NCBI RefSeq assembly: GCF_029952525.1
Contig: NZ_JASAOF010000020.1
Coordinates: forward strand, 43,545 to 107,544
DNA: 64,000 nucleotides
Direction: 5' to 3'
Source of the DNA: Saccharopolyspora ipomoeae
GTDB taxonomy: Bacteria; Actinomycetota; Actinomycetes; Mycobacteriales; Pseudonocardiaceae
This document shows positions 37,056 through 43,828 of this stretch, piece by piece; positions within the stretch are counted from its first letter, which is position 1; each line of letters begins with the position of its first letter. The notes beneath the pieces were generated by a model. It was not told the DNA's origin. It ran no database searches and was given only the letters and a program-made list of their open reading frames with translations. The position numbers and the translations under genes are program-made.

Positions 37056-37148
37056 GTGGGTGCGACTGTGCTGAAGCTTCTCCTGGTCGCCCGCCGGTAC
37101 GTTGACCTGCGGCGGGTGGCCAGCGCGCTGTGCCTCGGCACGTCCTGA
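37056..37148 (+). CDS. cysteine-type leader peptide upstream of sulfite reductase
   Basis: A 30-residue frame (31 codons with TGA) ends ARRYVDLRRVASALCLGTS. The R-x-x-V-D-L-x-R-V-A-S-A-x-C pattern recurs in short leader peptides before sulfur assimilation genes in actinobacteria. The single Cys codon is residue 26, four codons from the stop. GTG at 37056 directly follows the predicted -10 (leaderless); GTG at 37068 is an alternative start. A terminator-like stem overlaps the second half, so stalling at Cys would alter folding. Function as an attenuator is inferred from position and pattern. Confidence 0.75.
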   Translation: MGATVLKLLLVARRYVDLRRVASALCLGTS

Positions 37149-37165
37149 TCCCCCGCCGTCTTTTT
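37110..37165 (+). terminator. attenuator hairpin with T tract
   Basis: CGGCGGG (37110-37116, inside the leader frame) pairs with CCCGCCG (37152-37158) and is followed by TCTTTTTGTCTT. A T run this strong is rare in this window and marks an intrinsic terminator before the sulfite reductase gene. A ribosome near the end of the leader would cover the left arm. Confidence 0.65.
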
Positions 37166-37267
37166 GTCTTGTTCAGTCGGCGCCGGGCCTCCGAGGAGTG
37201 AGAGCCGTCACGCCGACGGTGCTGCCACGCGGGGGTTTCGCGCCTGAAAGTCCCGGAGGTCGCGGAC

Positions 37268-38965
37268 ATGGCTCCCCCGACGGAATCGCCTGCACGTCCA
37301 GCCCGCAAGCGCAAGGGTCGCGGCGAGGGCCAGTGGGCGCTCGGCTACCGCGAACCGCTCAACGCCAACGAGCGCTCCAAGAAGGACGACAACCCGCTCA
37401 ACGTGCGCCAGCGGATCGAGAACATCTACGCCCGCGGCGGATTCGACTCGATCGATCCCGGTGACCTGCGCGGTCGCTTCCGCTGGTGGGGTCTGTACAC
37501 GCAGCGCGCGCCGGGCATCCCGGGCGCTCGCACCGGCACGATCGAGCCCGAGGAGCTCGACGACCGCTACTTCATGATGCGGGTGCGCATCGACGGCGGT
37601 GCGCTGACCACCGAGCAGCTGCGCGTGATCGGCGAGGTCTCGCAGACCTACGCGCGCGACACCGCCGACATCACCGACCGGCAGAACATCCAGCTGCACT
37701 GGGTGCGGGTCGAGGACGTGCCGACGATCTGGGAGAAGCTGGAGAGCGTCGGCCTGTCGACCACCGAGGCGTGCGGCGACTGCCCGCGCGTCGTGCTGGG
37801 TTCGCCGGTGGCGGGCATCGCCGCCGACGAGATCATCGACGGCACCTCGGCGATCGCCGAGATCACCGAGCGCTTCATCGGCGACAAGTCGCTGTCGAAC
37901 CTGCCGCGCAAGTTCAAGAGCGCCATCTCGGGTTCGCCGCGCTGGGACACCGTTCCGGAGATCAACGACATCTCGTTGGTCGGCGTGGTGCACCCCGAGC
38001 ACGGACCGGGCTACGACCTGTGGGTCGGCGGCGGGCTGTCGACCAACCCGAAGCTGGCGGTGCGGCTGGGCGCCTGGGTTCCGCAGGAGGACGTCGCCGA
38101 GGTCTGGCACGGGGTCGTGCAGATCTTCCGCGACTACGGCTACCGCCGGCTGCGGCACCGCGCGCGCATCAAGTTCCTCATCGCCGACTGGGGTGCCGAG
38201 AAGTTCCGCCAGGTGCTGGAGGACGAGTACCTCGGCCGCAAGCTCGTCGACGGCCCGGCGCCGGAGGCCCCCTCGGGTCACCGCGACCACCTGGGCGTGC
38301 ACGAGCAGGTCGACGGCAACTACTACGTGGGCGTGAAGTCCGCGGCGGGTCGGGTCAGCGGTTCGACGCTGATGGAGGTCGCCAAGGCCGCCGAGCGGGT
38401 CGGCTCGAAGCGGGTGCGCACCACCGTCGAGCAGAACCTGCTGGTGCTCGACGTCGCGAAGTCCGATGTGGACGGTCTCATCGCGGACCTGGCGGAGCTG
38501 GGCCTGCACGCCGACCCGTCGCCGTGGCGGCGCGGCGTGATGGCCTGCACCGGCATCGAGTTCTGCAAGCTCGCGATCGTCGAGACCAAGCAGCGCGCGA
38601 TCGACCTGGTCGCCGAGCTGGAGAAGCGGCTCGACGACGTCCAGGCCGGGGTCACCGACCCGGTGTCGATCAACCTCAACGGCTGCCCGAACGCCTGCGC
38701 CCGCACCCAGGTCGCCGACATCGGCCTGAAGGGCCAGATGGTCCCGGACGGTGACGGCAACCAGGTCGAGGGATTCCAGGTGCACCTGGGCGGCGGGCTG
38801 ACCGTCGACGCCGGGTTCGGGCGCAAGATCCGCGGCCACAAGGTCACCTCCGCCGAGGTCGGCCCCTACGTGGAGCGGCTCGTCCGCAACTACCTGGACC
38901 AGCGCGAGGACGGCGAGCGGTTCGCGCAGTGGGTGGCCCGGGCCGAGGAAGACGACCTCAAGTGA
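37268..38965 (+). CDS. sirA: ferredoxin-dependent assimilatory sulfite reductase
   Basis: A 565-residue siroheme/4Fe-4S reductase converting sulfite to sulfide. The cluster cysteines are Cys427 and Cys433 (CTGIEFC) and Cys473 and Cys477 (GCPNAC). Repeated half-domains are visible, including ITDRQNIQLHWVRVEDVPTIWEKLESVGL. It is named sulfite rather than nitrite reductase because cysH, cysD, cysN and a sirohydrochlorin chelatase-like gene follow. GGAGG precedes the ATG by about 9 bases. Expression is probably controlled by the upstream leader. Confidence 0.93.
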   Translation: MAPPTESPARPARKRKGRGEGQWALGYREPLNANERSKKDDNPLNVRQRIENIYARGGFDSIDPGDLRGRFRWWGLYTQRAPGIPGARTGTIEPEELDDRYFMMRVRIDGGALTTEQLRVIGEVSQTYARDTADITDRQNIQLHWVRVEDVPTIWEKLESVGLSTTEACGDCPRVVLGSPVAGIAADEIIDGTSAIAEITERFIGDKSLSNLPRKFKSAISGSPRWDTVPEINDISLVGVVHPEHGPGYDLWVGGGLSTNPKLAVRLGAWVPQEDVAEVWHGVVQIFRDYGYRRLRHRARIKFLIADWGAEKFRQVLEDEYLGRKLVDGPAPEAPSGHRDHLGVHEQVDGNYYVGVKSAAGRVSGSTLMEVAKAAERVGSKRVRTTVEQNLLVLDVAKSDVDGLIADLAELGLHADPSPWRRGVMACTGIEFCKLAIVETKQRAIDLVAELEKRLDDVQAGVTDPVSINLNGCPNACARTQVADIGLKGQMVPDGDGNQVEGFQVHLGGGLTVDAGFGRKIRGHKVTSAEVGPYVERLVRNYLDQREDGERFAQWVARAEEDDLK

Positions 38966-39117
38966 GCGAGCGGGCGGTGCCGCAGTACTGCCCGTACTGC
39001 GGTGACGAGGACCTCACCCCGGAGGAAGAACCCTCCGGGGCCTGGAAGTGCCAGGCTTGCCGACGGGTGTTCACCGTCCGGATGGTCGGGCTGGCGCTGG
39101 GAGGGAACGGAGACTGA
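38962..39117 (+). CDS. small zinc-ribbon protein in the sulfate operon
   Basis: A 51-residue protein (VSERAVPQYCPYCGDEDL...WKCQACRRVF) with two CxxC pairs spaced like a zinc ribbon or rubredoxin knuckle. It overlaps the sulfite reductase stop (GTGA) and the cysH start (TGATG), so it is translationally coupled on both sides. It could bind zinc or iron and help electron transfer or assembly of the reductases; no function is established that I know of. It is too small to be a ferredoxin and lacks a CxxCxxC pattern. Confidence 0.85.
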   Translation: MSERAVPQYCPYCGDEDLTPEEEPSGAWKCQACRRVFTVRMVGLALGGNGD

Positions 39118-39848
39118 TGACCGCCGAAACCACCACCACGAAGATCGGGTCGCGGCGCAGCGACGAGGAGCTCAAGGCCCTGGTCGAGAAGGCCGCGCCG
39201 GAACTGGCCGAGGCCACGGCCGAGGAGTCCCTGCGCTGGGCCGCCGAGAACTTCGGCGACGGCCGGTTGATCGTGGCCTCCAACATGCAGGACGCGGTGC
39301 TGGTCGACCTGGCCGCCAAGGCCATGCCCGGCGTGGAGATCCTGTTCCTGGAGACCGGCTACCACTTCGCCGAGACCATCGGCACGCGCGACGCGGTCGA
39401 GCAGGTCTACGACGTGAAGATGGTCAACGCGCTGCCGGAGCAGACCGTGGCCGAGCAGGACGCGACCGAGGGTCCGCGCCTGCACGAGCGCGACGCGCAG
39501 CGCTGCTGCTTCCTGCGCAAGGTCGTGCCGCTGCGCAACACGCTGTCCCGCTACGAGGCCTGGGTGACGGGCGTGCGCCGGGTGGAGGCCCCGACGCGTG
39601 CCAACACCCCGGTGCTGACCTGGGACGACCGCAACGGGCTGGTGAAGGTCAACCCGCTGGCGGCGTGGTCCGACGAGGAGATGCAGCGCTACATCGACGA
39701 CAACGGCGTGCTGGTCAACCCGCTGGTTCCGGCGGGGTACCCGTCCATCGGGTGCCAGCCCTGCACCGCCAAGCCGCTGCCCGGAGCGGACCCGCGCAGC
39801 GGGCGCTGGGCGGGCAGCTCCAAGACCGAATGCGGTTTGCACGGCTGA
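39117..39848 (+). CDS. cysH: adenosine 5'-phosphosulfate reductase
   Basis: A 243-residue thioredoxin-dependent reductase giving sulfite from APS. The extra cysteines Cys130-Cys131 (RCCFLRK) and Cys213/Cys216 (GCQPC) hold a 4Fe-4S cluster and mark an APS rather than PAPS enzyme. The catalytic Cys239 lies in the C-terminal ECGLHG. This agrees with the absence of an APS kinase domain on CysN. The start overlaps the preceding stop. Confidence 0.95.
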   Translation: MTAETTTTKIGSRRSDEELKALVEKAAPELAEATAEESLRWAAENFGDGRLIVASNMQDAVLVDLAAKAMPGVEILFLETGYHFAETIGTRDAVEQVYDVKMVNALPEQTVAEQDATEGPRLHERDAQRCCFLRKVVPLRNTLSRYEAWVTGVRRVEAPTRANTPVLTWDDRNGLVKVNPLAAWSDEEMQRYIDDNGVLVNPLVPAGYPSIGCQPCTAKPLPGADPRSGRWAGSSKTECGLHG

Positions 39849-39915
39849 GCTCTCAGCCGCACGAGAACGACTTTCTGACCCGGGTTCGGGTGTCCGGGGA
39901 GACGACGGAGGGGAA

Positions 39916-40842
39916 ATGACCACAGCAGACACCGAGGTGTCCGCGCCGCCGCAGGTGGACAACCTGGCCGCGCTGGAGTCCGAGGCGATCCACATCTTCC
40001 GCGAGGTGGCCGGGGAGTTCGACCGCCCGGTCATCCTGTTCTCCGGCGGCAAGGACTCCACGGTGCTGGTGCACCTGGCGATCAAGGCGTTCTGGCCCGC
40101 CCCGGTGCCGTTCTCGCTGCTGCACGTCGACACCGGCCACAACTTCCCGGAGGTGCTGGACTTCCGCGACGACATCGTCGAGAAGCACCAGCTGCGCCTG
40201 GTGGTGGCCAAGGTGCAGGACTACCTGGACGACGGGCGGCTGGCCGAGCGCGCCGACGGCACCCGCAACCCGCTGCAGACCCAGCCGCTGCTGGACTCCA
40301 TCAGCGACAACAAGTTCGACGCCGTCTTCGGCGGCGGTCGCCGGGACGAGGAGCGCGCCCGCGCCAAGGAGCGCATCTTCAGCCTGCGCAACGCCTTCGG
40401 GCAGTGGGACCCGCGCCGGCAGCGCCCGGAGCTGTGGAACCTCTACAACGGACGGCACCGCCCGGGTGAGCACGTGCGCGTGTTCCCTCTGTCGAACTGG
40501 ACCGAGCTGGACATCTGGCGCTACATCCAGCGGGAGAAGATCGAGCTGCCGGAGATCTACTTCGCGCACCGCCGCGAGGTCTACCAGCGCGACGGCATGT
40601 GGCTGACCTCCGGCCCCTGGGGCGGTCCGCGCGAGGGCGAGAACCCGGAGTCCAAGACGGTGCGCTACCGCACGGTCGGCGACGGTTCCTGCACCGGCGC
40701 GGTCGAGTCCGAGGCCTACACGGTCGACGACGTCATCGCCGAGGTCGCCGCCAGCCGCCTCACCGAGCGCGGCGCCACCCGAGCCGACGACCGTATCAGC
40801 GAAGCGGCCATGGAAGACCGCAAGCGCGAAGGCTACTTCTGA
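39916..40842 (+). CDS. cysD: sulfate adenylyltransferase subunit 2
   Basis: A 308-residue PP-loop ATP pyrophosphatase subunit that forms APS from sulfate and ATP together with CysN. The PP-loop VILFSGGKDSTVLVHLA, the downstream LLHVDTGHNFPEVLDFRD and GGGRRDEERARAKERIFS are all typical. AGGGGAA lies directly before the ATG. It is separated from cysH by 67 bases, and from cysN by an unusually long 263 bases that hold a structured repeat. Confidence 0.97.
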   Translation: MTTADTEVSAPPQVDNLAALESEAIHIFREVAGEFDRPVILFSGGKDSTVLVHLAIKAFWPAPVPFSLLHVDTGHNFPEVLDFRDDIVEKHQLRLVVAKVQDYLDDGRLAERADGTRNPLQTQPLLDSISDNKFDAVFGGGRRDEERARAKERIFSLRNAFGQWDPRRQRPELWNLYNGRHRPGEHVRVFPLSNWTELDIWRYIQREKIELPEIYFAHRREVYQRDGMWLTSGPWGGPREGENPESKTVRYRTVGDGSCTGAVESEAYTVDDVIAEVAASRLTERGATRADDRISEAAMEDRKREGYF

Positions 40843-40863
40843 CAAATTGGGTCGCACTTGACT

Positions 40864-41029
40864 TGCTTAGCGGTGCCAGTAGGGGAACCTGAGCGGCTCC
40901 GTGGCTCCGGGCGCCACTCCTTATGTATGCCAATACACGGCGTCGCGGCGTCCTCACCACGAAGCCGCTCAGAACCCCCGGCGGTGCGATTTGCTCAGGT
41001 GGTGGAAGAGAAAGCGGCTCACGCCGCTT
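40864..41029 (+). repeat. ~166-nt structured element, copy 1 (between cysD and cysN)
   Basis: The main stem is CTGAGCGGCTCCGTGG (40889-40904) with 40957-40972, one mismatch. Its loop holds a 24-base segment (40920-40943, containing TTATGTATGCCAATACACGG) that is identical in copy 2. GCGGTGC occurs on both flanks. A terminal hairpin AAGCGGC-TCAC-GCCGCTT lies at 41012-41029. Copy 2 is at 60629-60795 on the minus strand. Both copies end 76 bases before the next start codon. Confidence 0.88.
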
Positions 41030-41105
41030 GGCTGACGCCCGACCCTCGCGACCCGCTGAAACTTTCCCGACGACCAAGCCTTTACCACCAGGAGTGGGTT
41101 TCCAG

Positions 41106-42449
41106 ATGACCGAGACCACGACCCGCACCGCTCCGGACAGCGGCACCGAGGTGACGCTGCCGGTGCACACCGACCTGCTGCGCCTGGCCACCGCGGGCTC
41201 CGTCGACGACGGCAAGTCCACGCTGGTGGGTCGGCTGCTGCACGACACCAAGTCGGTGCTGGCCGACCAGCTGGACGCGGTGCACCGCGCCAGCGCGGAC
41301 CGCGGCCTGGCCACGCCGGACCTGTCGCTGCTGGTCGACGGCCTGCGCGCGGAGCGCGAGCAGGGCATCACCATCGACGTGGCCTACCGCTACTTCGCCA
41401 CGCCGAAGCGCACCTTCGTGCTGGCCGACACCCCCGGCCACGTGCAGTACACCCGCAACACCGTGACCGGCGCCTCCACCGCGCAGCTGGCGGTGCTGCT
41501 GGTCGACGCCCGCAACGGCGTCGTCGAGCAGACCCGGCGGCACGCGGCGGTGCTGGCGCTGCTGGGCGTGCCGCAGCTGGTGCTCGCGGTCAACAAGATC
41601 GACATGGTGGACTTCGACGAGGCGACCTTCACCCGCATCGCCGCGGAGTTCGCCGCGCACGCCGAGGCGCTGGGCTACGCCGACGACGCCGTGGTGACCA
41701 TCCCGGTGTCGGCGCTGCTGGGCGACAACGTGATGGAGCGCTCGGAGAACACGCCGTGGTACTCCGGCCCGTCGCTGCTGGAGCACCTGGAGAGCGTGCC
41801 GGTCGCGCCGGACCCGCACGACGCGCCGTTCCGGATGCCGGTGCAGTACGTGATCCGCCCGCGCACCGCCGAGCACCCCGACTACCGCGGCTACGCCGGT
41901 CAGGTCGCCGCCGGTGTGGTGCGGGCCGGTGACGACGTCGTCGTGCTGCCCGCCGGGGTGCGCACCAAGGTGTCCAAGGTGGACACCGCCGACGGCGAGC
42001 GCGCGGAAGCCGCGGCCGGTCACTCGGTGACGCTGCTGCTGGACGACGACGTCGACATCTCGCGCGGTGACCTCATCGCCGCGGCCGACACCGCGCCGGC
42101 TCTGACCGACGAGCTCGACGCCACGGTCTGCTGGCTGGCCGAGAAGGCCCTGAACCCGGGCCAGAAGGTGCTGGTCAAGCACGGTGCGCGCACGGTGCAG
42201 GCGATGGTGACCGAGCTGTCGGCGCGCTTCGACGAGCAGCAGCTGACCAGCGTGGCCGCGCCGGATTCGCTGCAGCTCAACGAGATCGGCCGGGTGCAGC
42301 TGCGCACCGCGGAGCAGCTGCCGGTCGACGACTACTCCGCCAGCCGCCGCAACGGGTCGTTCCTGGTGATCGACCCCGCCGACGGCACCACGCTGGCCGC
42401 CGGTCTGATCGGCGTTCCGCTGGCTCCGTTCGCCGAAGCGTCGCGATGA
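41106..42449 (+). CDS. cysN: sulfate adenylyltransferase subunit 1 (GTPase)
   Basis: A 447-residue EF-Tu-like GTPase subunit that couples GTP hydrolysis to APS formation by CysD. G1 GSVDDGKST is at residues 31-39; ADTPGHVQYTRN (G3) and AVNKIDMVD (G4) follow, with beta-barrel domains behind. No APS kinase (CysC) domain is fused. The ATG has only a distant CAGGAG, so initiation may depend on the upstream structured element or coupling. It overlaps the next gene by four bases. Confidence 0.96.
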   Translation: MTETTTRTAPDSGTEVTLPVHTDLLRLATAGSVDDGKSTLVGRLLHDTKSVLADQLDAVHRASADRGLATPDLSLLVDGLRAEREQGITIDVAYRYFATPKRTFVLADTPGHVQYTRNTVTGASTAQLAVLLVDARNGVVEQTRRHAAVLALLGVPQLVLAVNKIDMVDFDEATFTRIAAEFAAHAEALGYADDAVVTIPVSALLGDNVMERSENTPWYSGPSLLEHLESVPVAPDPHDAPFRMPVQYVIRPRTAEHPDYRGYAGQVAAGVVRAGDDVVVLPAGVRTKVSKVDTADGERAEAAAGHSVTLLLDDDVDISRGDLIAAADTAPALTDELDATVCWLAEKALNPGQKVLVKHGARTVQAMVTELSARFDEQQLTSVAAPDSLQLNEIGRVQLRTAEQLPVDDYSASRRNGSFLVIDPADGTTLAAGLIGVPLAPFAEASR

Positions 42450-43201
42450 CCTCCGCGCCGCTGGTCGCCGTCGCGCACGGCAGCCGGGACCCTCGCTCCG
42501 CCGAGACGGTCCACCGGCTGCTGGGCGTGGTGCGCGCGCTGCGGCCGGAGCTGGACGTGCGCGCGGCGTTCCTGGACCTCTCCCAGCCGCTGCTGGGCGA
42601 CGTCCTCGACGCCGTGCGCGCCGACGGGCACCGGGAGGCCGTGGTCGTGCCGCTGCTGCTCGGCCACGCCTTCCACGCGCGCGTCGACGTGCCCGCGGCC
42701 GTGGCCGAGGCGCAGCAGCGCCACCCGGACCTGCGGGTGCGCATCGGTGACGTGCTCGGCCCGGACCCGCGCCTGGACGCCGCCGCGTGGCGGCGCCTGC
42801 TGGCCACCGGCGCCGATCCGGACGACCCGGAGCTGGGCGTGCTGCTGGCGGGGGCCGGTTCCTCGCACGCCCCGGCCAACCGGCTGGTGGCCGACGTGGC
42901 CGCCCGCTGGCAGTCCCGCACCGCGTGGGCGGGCACGGTGGCGACGTTCGCGGCCGCCGCAGCACCGGACGTTCCGGCGGCGATCGAGCTGCTGCGCGCC
43001 CGGGGTGCGCGCCGGTTCGCCGTCGGTTCCTGGTTCCTGGCGCCGGGTCTGCTGCCGGACCGCATCGTCGAGCTCGCCTCGGCGCACGCCGGCGCGCCGC
43101 TGCTCGCCGCGCCGATGGCCGACGACGCGGGTGTCGCCGATCTGGTGCTGCACCGCTACGACCTGGCCTCGGTCGAGGCTCCCGTACCCGCTCTGACCTG
43201 A
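42446..43201 (+). CDS. sirohydrochlorin chelatase-like protein (CbiX/SirB family)
   Basis: A 251-residue protein with two CbiX-like halves. The first has VAVAHGSRDPRSAETVHRLL with the chelatase His, and VVPLLLGHAFHARVDVPAAV; the second half is more diverged (VLLAGAGSSHAPANRLV, FAVGSWFLAPGLLPDRI). Insertion of iron into sirohydrochlorin to make siroheme is the natural role, because the operon encodes a siroheme enzyme. It overlaps the cysN stop (ATGA). Cobalt chelation cannot be excluded. Confidence 0.92.
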   Translation: MTSAPLVAVAHGSRDPRSAETVHRLLGVVRALRPELDVRAAFLDLSQPLLGDVLDAVRADGHREAVVVPLLLGHAFHARVDVPAAVAEAQQRHPDLRVRIGDVLGPDPRLDAAAWRRLLATGADPDDPELGVLLAGAGSSHAPANRLVADVAARWQSRTAWAGTVATFAAAAAPDVPAAIELLRARGARRFAVGSWFLAPGLLPDRIVELASAHAGAPLLAAPMADDAGVADLVLHRYDLASVEAPVPALT

Positions 43202-43233
43202 GCGGGAGCGCGATTCGTCTCGCGCGCAACGCA

Positions 43234-43251
43234 TTGGCGAGAATTCGCCAA
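43234..43251. promoter_or_regulatory. palindrome after the sulfate operon
   Basis: TTGGCGA-GAAT-TCGCCAA is a perfect 7-bp-arm palindrome about 30 bases past the chelatase gene stop and 85 bases before the next small gene. It could be a weak terminator or an operator. Confidence 0.35.
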
Positions 43252-43335
43252 GTGGGTTCGCGCTCACAACGCGATCGGCATGATGTGATCTGTGCCGTTG
43301 ATGCCAGGGTTGCGCGCGCAGGGGGTCAGTGCCCG

Positions 43336-43560
43336 ATGAGCTCGATCCCGCACCTGATCGCGCGGGTCCGCCCTGAGTTCGCGCGCAGCGAGCAGGACAA
43401 GTCCTGTCACTTCTTCCCCGTGCCCAGCGGCGGCCCGCTTCCCGAAACCTTGCGCGCCTACTGCGGTTTCAGCATCGCGCCCGGCCAGGCCGAGGCGCTG
43501 GAGGGGCCCGCGGGCATGCCGTGCCTGGGCTGCCTGATGGCCGCCGCGCTGTCCGATTGA
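43336..43560 (+). CDS. small cysteine-containing hypothetical protein
   Basis: A 74-residue protein (MSSIPHLIARVRPEFARSEQDKSCHFFPVP...LRAYCGFSIAPG...GMPCLGCLMAAALSD) with a C-terminal CLGC pair after a conserved-looking PG-rich segment, plus two more cysteines. It resembles small actinobacterial proteins of unknown role that may bind metal. GGGGG lies about 13 bases before the ATG, a long spacing, so support for the start is modest. Confidence 0.6.
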   Translation: MSSIPHLIARVRPEFARSEQDKSCHFFPVPSGGPLPETLRAYCGFSIAPGQAEALEGPAGMPCLGCLMAAALSD

Positions 43561-43828
43561 GCGCTCCGGTCCCGCCGGGTGAACCCTCCCCGCCCCGGCC
43601 GCCGTGTGATCCACCGGACCCCGCGCCGCTGAGTTTTCACGCAGAGTTGTTCTCTCAAAGACTACGATTCATCCCATGAGGTCATGAGAGAGTGCAGGGC
43701 GGCGTCTGGACGGGGTACCGGCAGCTCACCGTGCATCGTTCGCCCGCCAGGCCCGCGCGTTCGAGTGACCGTCGCTGTGGGGGCGATCAATGCAAGGCTG
43801 GACAGGGAGTCAGGGACAACAGGGCGAG

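Noticed and set aside
40858..41109. Short frames containing CMPIHGV between cysD and cysN and again near 60720
   Set aside because: Translations of the structured element; their occurrence in both copies comes from the conserved loop, not from a shared peptide.
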